In this document: in pieces, positions 15,189 to 19,413 of the stretch | Layout of the letters: each line of letters starts with the position of its first letter | Position numbering within the stretch: the first letter of the stretch is position 1 | Source of the DNA: CAYZEZ01 sp964477295 | GTDB lineage: Bacteria; Bacteroidota; Bacteroidia; Bacteroidales; SM23-62 | Assembly: GCA_964477295.1 (NCBI GenBank) | Contig: CAYZEZ010000059.1 | Span: 1 to 19,413, forward strand | DNA: 19,413 bases | Direction of reading: 5' to 3' | The notes under the pieces: model-generated | Told to the model about the DNA's origin: nothing | The model's database searches: none | What the model saw: only the letters and a program-made list of their open reading frames with translations | Position numbers and translations under genes: made by a program

Positions 15189-16920
15189 TTTTACTTCTTA
15201 TTCTATTGGTAGTATTGCCGTTATCCATAGATAATTTCCAAATCTGAACGGCTTTTTCAATTTCCCCGGATGCCATTAAAATATCGCCATAATGCTCCAG
15301 TATTTCAGGGTCATTTTCTCCCCCGGATTGAATAGCTTTTTCAATATACTCCTTTGCTTTATTATTATTTCCATCACTGAATAATACCCAGGCATAAGTG
15401 TCAAGATAGGTAGGATTTTCTGGTTCCGATTGCAGCGTTTTTTTACTCATTTTTTTGGCCTTTTCAAGGTTTTCCTTCCTTATAGCCAGATAATAACTAT
15501 AATTATTCAGTATGAGCATATTGTTTTGATCCAGCATGATAGCTTTTTCAAAAAATGAATCGGATTCACTATGTTGCCTGGTGTAATGGTAGGACTCAGC
15601 AAGGTATGAATAAAACTGCACCAAAAGGGAATTATTGTTTTTTACCTTTGAGGAGCCTTTCAGCAATACAGTAATTGCGTCGTTATATTGTTGTTTTTGC
15701 ATTAAAGCGTTGCCATTGAAAAGGTATAAAACAGGTTTTTCTGGAAAAAGCTTCAAAGCTTCACTTGTTTTAGTGTATACCTGTTCATAATCACCCAGAT
15801 AACTATTAATAAATATAGCCTGTTCCCATATAAAATAATTACTTTTTTCAACAGCCAATACTCTTTCATATTCTTGCAGGGCCTTATCCAATTTTTCATT
15901 CTTAACCAGGTAGTCAGCATGAATTGTCATGACCTTGTAATTTTCAGGATACAATTCAATTAATTCATCTATGAGTTCTCCCAGTTCAGTATTAAATCTT
16001 TTTACATCATTCTCATCCTGTAAGTATTCTACCAATACCTGAAGTTTACTATCAATTACGATGGTTTTATTTCGGAAAGCAGTTTTAAGTATCCTGAAAA
16101 CTTCATCGTATTGATTTAATTGCCGTTTGAATTCAGCATAGGATAACAGGGCCAGCCCGTTATCGGGTTCAATCTCAAATATTTCCTTGTAAATTTCTTC
16201 AGCTTTCTCATATTCAGCCATTGTGCTGTAAAGCTCTGCCAGTATACCTAAATACTTAATTTCCTCTGGTAATACATCCACTAATTTTAGTAATTCATTT
16301 TCCGCCTTCTCATATTCCTTGTTTTTAACATAGATCTGTTCCTTTAACATTGAAATGGGCTCTGAAATACCATATTCTTTTTCAATCCTGTTCAGGATTT
16401 CCAGGCCCTTATTATATTCTCCCGTTTCATTGTAGATCCTGGCCAGCTCATAATTGATCTCGATCTTCTGCGGCCACAGTTCTATGATATCCTCAAAAAC
16501 CATCCTTGCACTATCTATTTTGCCATTAAACAAATAGAGTTGAGATAGTTGAAGCATGTACCAGTAATTGGAAGGGTCAATTTCGTTGGCTCTTTTAGTA
16601 TACTGAAGGGCTTTCTGATTCTCACCCGCCATCATAAAAATATTACCAAGCTGATAATTAGCAACATCAGAGGCTGGATTTACCGATAAGCAATTCTTGT
16701 ATAATATGACAGCCTGGTTGAAGTTCCCAAACAGTTTTTGTTTTGTGGCTTCGGTTAGAGCATAATTATATTCTGCCCGCCTGGTATCGGAAAGTTCATT
16801 TCCCGAATAATCTGATTTTTCTATTCGTGATCCAGGATTACATGCAAACAGGATACCCAACAATAATAAGGCTGTACCCAGACTAATTCTATATCTTCTG
16901 ACACAATTCATTATCTCCAT
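15163..16920 (-). CDS. Tetratricopeptide-repeat lipoprotein
   Basis: 585-aa TPR protein. The N-terminal signal ends in a lipobox (LFAC, Cys27), so it should be a lipoprotein. TPR units fill about 50-570; recognisable repeats include ANYQLGNIFMMAGENQKALQ, YLGILAELYSTMAEYEKAEE, LLSYAEFKRQLNQYDEVF and HYGDILMASGEIEKAVQI. Such solenoids serve as protein-protein scaffolds, and no catalytic motif is seen. The ATG at 16920 begins 6 bp after dut; the ATG at 16911 (MNCVRRYRISL) is an equally good signal-peptide start. Together with the DUF4292 and EnvC-like genes it makes a tight envelope cluster conserved in the phylum. Its specific partner is unknown. Confidence 0.9.
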   Translation of the reverse strand: MEIMNCVRRYRISLGTALLLLGILFACNPGSRIEKSDYSGNELSDTRRAEYNYALTEATKQKLFGNFNQAVILYKNCLSVNPASDVANYQLGNIFMMAGENQKALQYTKRANEIDPSNYWYMLQLSQLYLFNGKIDSARMVFEDIIELWPQKIEINYELARIYNETGEYNKGLEILNRIEKEYGISEPISMLKEQIYVKNKEYEKAENELLKLVDVLPEEIKYLGILAELYSTMAEYEKAEEIYKEIFEIEPDNGLALLSYAEFKRQLNQYDEVFRILKTAFRNKTIVIDSKLQVLVEYLQDENDVKRFNTELGELIDELIELYPENYKVMTIHADYLVKNEKLDKALQEYERVLAVEKSNYFIWEQAIFINSYLGDYEQVYTKTSEALKLFPEKPVLYLFNGNALMQKQQYNDAITVLLKGSSKVKNNNSLLVQFYSYLAESYHYTRQHSESDSFFEKAIMLDQNNMLILNNYSYYLAIRKENLEKAKKMSKKTLQSEPENPTYLDTYAWVLFSDGNNNKAKEYIEKAIQSGGENDPEILEHYGDILMASGEIEKAVQIWKLSMDNGNTTNRIRSKIDQFENIK

Positions 16921-16926
16921 TTTATT

Positions 16927-17358
16927 CTATTTCCCAGTATGTCTAAAACTACCTGCGCCCCTGTCTGTCTCATCCAGTAAATCAACCTCCTTCCACCGGG
17001 CCTGTTTATGCTTTGCGATAATCATCTGGCAAATTCGTTCACCGTCCTGAATTAAAAATTCATCTTCGGATAAATTAATCAGAATAATCCGCACTTCTCC
17101 CAGATAGTCAGAATCATTAGTTCCGGGAGTATTTAAAACAGTAATGCCATTCTTTATTGCCAGGCCGCTTCTGGGCCTTATCTGGGCCTCATATCCCCGC
17201 GGTAAAGAAATATATAATCCAGTTGGAATAAGTACCCGCTCCAAGGGTTTAATTGTAACAGGAGCCTCTAAAAAAGCCCTGAGATCTATTCCGGCAGAAT
17301 GTTCAGTACTATATGAAGGCAGAGGATGATGCGATTTGTTAACGATTCTGATTTCCAT
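16927..17358 (-). CDS. dut: Deoxyuridine 5'-triphosphate nucleotidohydrolase (dUTPase)
   Basis: Hydrolyses dUTP to dUMP and pyrophosphate, keeping uracil out of DNA and supplying the thymidylate precursor. The trimeric family motifs are in order: I AGIDLRA (22-28), II RPRSGLA (61-67), III GTNDSDYLGE (79-88, catalytic Asp82 kept), IV GERICQMII (106-114), and V RGAGSFRHTG (133-142). Motif V normally reads RGxGGF-G; here Ser137 and Arg139 replace two glycines in the phosphate-contacting tail. The 143-aa length is normal. The ATG at 17358 is the only plausible start. It heads the dut-TPR-DUF4292-envC run. The decayed flippase fragment ends 57 bp upstream, so any old promoter or read-through from that gene may have changed. 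Confidence 0.95.
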   Translation of the reverse strand: MEIRIVNKSHHPLPSYSTEHSAGIDLRAFLEAPVTIKPLERVLIPTGLYISLPRGYEAQIRPRSGLAIKNGITVLNTPGTNDSDYLGEVRIILINLSEDEFLIQDGERICQMIIAKHKQARWKEVDLLDETDRGAGSFRHTGK

Positions 17359-17415
17359 ATCTGAAAAACCCTGAATAATTAAGTTTATTGTAAATCAAAT
17401 TCTATTTAATAAAAA

Positions 17416-17901
17416 TTATTCCAAGTCCCTTCTCTCCGGTACAAGCACAATGGTTACAGATACAAGCATTAAGCCCTGATCCACAACCAACCTTAATTTT
17501 ACACCTTCAAGATGCACAAAAGTAGAAGATTTATAAATAATTACTGCCAGGAAAGCATAGAATATAATTCTCTCAACATCGTAAGGTATCCTTTAATATT
17601 TTCTTGCTGAATAAAACGGCATTATTACCATCGTGAAATAACAAAATAAATGTGCCCATCCGGATCCTGCAGAACCATATCCCGGGATGAATGACCCATC
17701 AATAATAAAAATAATCACAGCACCGGTACCATTATTAAGAACATCAGAATTGATAAGGTTCTTCAATTTATACCAAACAGAAGGATTAAAAAATACCCAT
17801 GTAAAGAAAGGTGTCAGCAGGAAATAATAAAGTTGGCAAGGAATCCTTATGCCCGGTTCATAAACTTCTGTTTGTGCGAATAGTTGTTTAAGAGGATTCA
17901 A
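17416..17901 (-). pseudogene. Decayed C-terminal remnant of an oligosaccharide flippase (Wzx/MATE-like)
   Basis: The minus-strand frame is open from the TTG at 17901 to a TAA at 17593-17595. It continues in the same frame for 58 further codons to a TAA at 17416-17418. Read across the internal stop, it gives the last third of a polysaccharide flippase: FFNPSVWYKL, then a transmembrane GAVIIFIIDGSFIPGYG, GSGWAHLFCYFTMVI, SARKY-stop-RIPYDVERI, FYAFLAVIIYK and VTIVLVPERRDLE. From memory, intact relatives read close to FNLSVWYKL, IGYMGSAWATLICYF and QKYYPIPYDLKRI. A Tyr-to-stop change fits the internal TAA. The N-terminal two thirds are missing and the frame starts inside the last codons of the epimerase gene without an ATG. 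In many Bacteroidota a flippase sits directly upstream of dut, which supports the call. The exact 5' limit of homology is uncertain. Confidence 0.7.
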
Positions 17902-18739
17902 TTATATTCTTCAATGTGCTGTTCAAATCGGGATACTTGAAAATAAAACCTTTGTTTATCAACACTCCAGGATAAACGCTTTTACCGGAAGCTATGATTT
18001 CGGCGCCTTTGCCAAACATTAATTTTAAAATAAATTTGGGGACTTTTAATAAAGCCGGCCTTCGCAGTATCCTGCCAAATGACTTTGTAAAATCCTTATT
18101 GCTAACCGGTGCCGGGGAGGTAAGGTTCACAATTCCTTCCACCTCCTCCCGGATAATATAATCAATTGATCTCACCAGGTCTTCGATATGAATGAATGAC
18201 ATCATTTGTTCACCGTTTCCAATGGTTCCACCAAGGCCTAATTTAAATAGAGGCAATAAACGTTTTATCATTCCCCCTTGGGGCGACATAACCAATCCAA
18301 TCCTGATAACGGATATTTTGTTAGGCTCCCCGATATTAAATGCCTCAGCTTCCCAATCCACAAGCAGGTCTTTTATAAATCCTTCAGAAAGATTCCGGCT
18401 GGCTTCATCATTCCTGTTTACATCATTATAAATCCCAATGGCCGATGCAGATATCAGGTGAACACTATGATCCATCATTTCAACTGCATGAACAAGTTTC
18501 CTGGTTGTTATGATCCTGCTCTGGTATATTTCATCTTTGTTTTTTTTGGTCCATCTCTTAATGATCGGTACTCCTGCCAGGTTAATAATAATATCTGCAT
18601 CTTTTATTTTATTATACAGGCCCTTTTCATCACCGGTAAAATCCTTTCGGGTGAGCGGGATGAATGAGAACTCTTTCATTTGAGAGATAATTCTGCTCCC
18701 AAGAAATCCTGTTGAACCTGATATGGCTATCTTTTTCAT
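17888..18739 (-). CDS. TIGR01777 family epimerase / SDR-type oxidoreductase
   Basis: Atypical extended SDR protein of 283 aa. The N-terminal NAD(P)-binding Gly motif is SGSTGFLGSR (8-17). INLAGVPII followed by RWTKKNKDEIYQSR is diagnostic of TIGR01777. ASAIGIY stands where family members carry the catalytic-type region, MMSFIHIEDLV lies mid-domain, and the C-terminal DUF1731 segment covers PALLKVPKFILKLMFGKGA to KYPDLNSTLKNI. The substrate is unknown for the family. The ATG at 18739 starts the minus-strand series; no exact TAnnTTTG box is seen upstream. Its 3' end overlaps the flippase remnant frame by 14 bp, which suggests a deletion joined the two. Confidence 0.92.
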   Translation of the reverse strand: MKKIAISGSTGFLGSRIISQMKEFSFIPLTRKDFTGDEKGLYNKIKDADIIINLAGVPIIKRWTKKNKDEIYQSRIITTRKLVHAVEMMDHSVHLISASAIGIYNDVNRNDEASRNLSEGFIKDLLVDWEAEAFNIGEPNKISVIRIGLVMSPQGGMIKRLLPLFKLGLGGTIGNGEQMMSFIHIEDLVRSIDYIIREEVEGIVNLTSPAPVSNKDFTKSFGRILRRPALLKVPKFILKLMFGKGAEIIASGKSVYPGVLINKGFIFKYPDLNSTLKNIIESS

Positions 18740-18944
18740 ATTATATATTTAGATAATCATCCAGTGATTTCGTGGGATCAATTCCTTCGGACTTCCTTCA
18801 CCTTCTATTATACACATTCATTCACATTTTTATAATTATCTGATAATATATTATTTAATTCATCAGATTCCGTCACCCGGTAATCCACTATCCAATACAC
18901 TCATTCTATCATGTAAAAATATTAATGAATTTTAAGAAATTCAG
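18740..18944. other. Intergenic region with no recognisable feature
   Basis: AT-rich spacer upstream of the epimerase. I see no RNA gene, no exact TAnnTTTG box on the minus strand and no coding frame. Together with the adjoining element B and the leader of the isomerase gene it makes a non-coding gap of about 440-470 bp. Confidence 0.5.
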
Positions 18945-19128
18945 TAATTAACTTAAGTTGCCAGGTACTGGGTACTGGTTGCTGGGTACTAGTTACTGGG
19001 TAAAGTATTAATAGTCAATAACATAAATTAAAATAGTAATTAAATTCGTATCATTTACTAATTCATATATGACTGTTATTCAGACACCTGGCAACTAGTA
19101 ACTCGTAACTAGCAACTTAAATTAATTA
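18945..19128. repeat. Heptamer-repeat palindromic element B
   Basis: The left arm at 18955-19003 is seven back-to-back 7-mers: AAGTTGC, CAGGTAC, TGGGTAC, TGGTTGC, TGGGTAC, TAGTTAC, TGGGTAA (consensus about TRGKTRC). The right arm at 19084-19118 is five inverted units: ACACCTG, GCAACTA, GTAACTC, GTAACTA, GCAACTT. The outermost 17 bases of each side (18945-18961 and 19112-19128) are complementary except for one position. The interior of about 80 bp is AT-rich and non-coding, with a weak inner inverted repeat around AATAACA. Same architecture as element A but a different 7-mer. Function unknown. Confidence 0.7.
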
Positions 19129-19138
19129 ATATTTTTCT

Positions 19139-19146
19139 TAGTTTTG
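19139..19146 (+). promoter_or_regulatory. Bacteroidota -7 promoter box for the prolyl isomerase gene
   Basis: TAGTTTTG is an exact TAnnTTTG match, 32 to 62 bases before the three possible start codons of the isomerase. No TTG lies at the -33 distance; that position falls in the right edge of element B. Confidence 0.45.
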
Positions 19147-19207
19147 TTCACTATTTATATTACTGCAGAACGACAACATGCTGTTCATGAGAACGTCATA
19201 TAAACAC

Positions 19208-19413
19208 ATGAGTTCATTTCGCAAATGGATATTTCTGGGGTTTTTCCTGGTGTTTCCATTTTTCATTTTGTCCTCACAAACACCAGGTGATATGGTATTG
19301 ATCAAGACAACAATGGGTGATATTAAAATCACCCTTTATGAAGAGACCTCCCTGCATGCTGAAAACTTCGTTAAACTGGTTAAAGAAGGTTATTATGATG
19401 GCCAGTTTTTTCA
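19208..19413 (+). CDS. Exported cyclophilin-type peptidyl-prolyl cis-trans isomerase (partial, 3' end beyond window)
   Basis: The 68 complete codons visible encode a basic start (MSSFRKW), a hydrophobic signal segment (IFLGFFLVFPFFILSS), then MVLIKTTMGDIKITLY, HAENFVKLVKEGYYDGQFF. This is the opening of a bacterial cyclophilin-type PPIase, where a short-range F-H-R motif would follow just past the end of the window. It likely folds proteins in the periplasm or at the outer membrane. In-frame ATGs also occur at 19178 and 19187; I prefer 19208 because it gives the most standard signal peptide, but the start is not settled. It is the only plus-strand gene after the polyprenyl synthase. Confidence 0.9.
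   Translation, partial: MSSFRKWIFLGFFLVFPFFILSSQTPGDMVLIKTTMGDIKITLYEETSLHAENFVKLVKEGYYDGQFF

Noticed and set aside
15218..15232. DnaA box-like TTATCCATA suggesting an origin
   Set aside because: It has one mismatch, stands alone within a coding region, and other similar matches (near 119 and 13189) are also isolated; no box cluster or unwinding region is seen.
17517..17524. Minus-strand TACTTTTG as the dut promoter
   Set aside because: It is an exact TAnnTTTG match, but it lies inside the former flippase coding frame about 160 bp from dut and has no -33 TTG; a chance match is just as likely.
17593..17901. A stand-alone 102-aa small membrane protein
   Set aside because: It has only a TTG start right after an in-frame stop and inside the upstream gene. 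The frame continues past its stop with flippase-like sequence, so a pseudogene fragment explains it better.
18955..19118. CRISPR array
   Set aside because: The units are 7 bp with no spacers and the two arms are inverted relative to each other; no cas genes are present.

Overview
The window looks like a chromosomal stretch of an AT-rich member of the Bacteroidota, probably Bacteroidales or a relative. The evidence is: (i) promoters matching the Bacteroidota -7 box TAnnTTTG upstream of several genes; (ii) start sites without clear Shine-Dalgarno motifs; (iii) a gene run (flippase remnant, dut, TPR lipoprotein, DUF4292 lipoprotein, EnvC-like protein, HATPase, ybeY, mnmG) that I recognise from that phylum. 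No rRNA, tRNA, CRISPR array, insertion sequence or phage gene is visible.

Layout. 1-233 is a leader with a very GC-rich hairpin, followed by an S41 C-terminal processing protease (+). It converges on polA, and the two stop codons share one CTAG. On the minus strand polA lies behind queD, and queD behind a small ArsR-type regulator. Next comes a 282-bp divergent intergenic region carrying a heptamer-repeat palindromic element, then a polyprenyl diphosphate synthase (+). This converges on a long minus-strand series read from about 18.7 kb down to 6.8 kb: TIGR01777 epimerase, a decayed flippase fragment, dUTPase, TPR lipoprotein, DUF4292 lipoprotein, degenerate M23/EnvC-like protein, anti-sigma-type HATPase, ybeY, mnmG, adenine deaminase and uvrC. 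Past the epimerase, a 440-470-bp non-coding stretch holds a second heptamer-repeat palindrome. It leads into the 5' part of an exported cyclophilin-type prolyl isomerase cut by the window end.

The genes are mostly housekeeping. DNA replication, repair and nucleotide hygiene: polA, uvrC, dut, ade. RNA modification and ribosome maturation: queD, mnmG, ybeY. Isoprenoid chain synthesis: polyprenyl synthase. Envelope: two lipoproteins, the EnvC-like activator, the S41 protease and the exported isomerase.

The most interesting signals are not ordinary genes. They are: a perfect 16-bp parS-like palindrome abutting the mnmG stop codon, with a near copy inside polA; two intergenic elements of about 160-180 bp built of inverted arms of tandem 7-mers, each ending a few bases upstream of a TAnnTTTG box; and a flippase pseudogene still sitting directly upstream of dut. 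I found no clear new multi-gene system.
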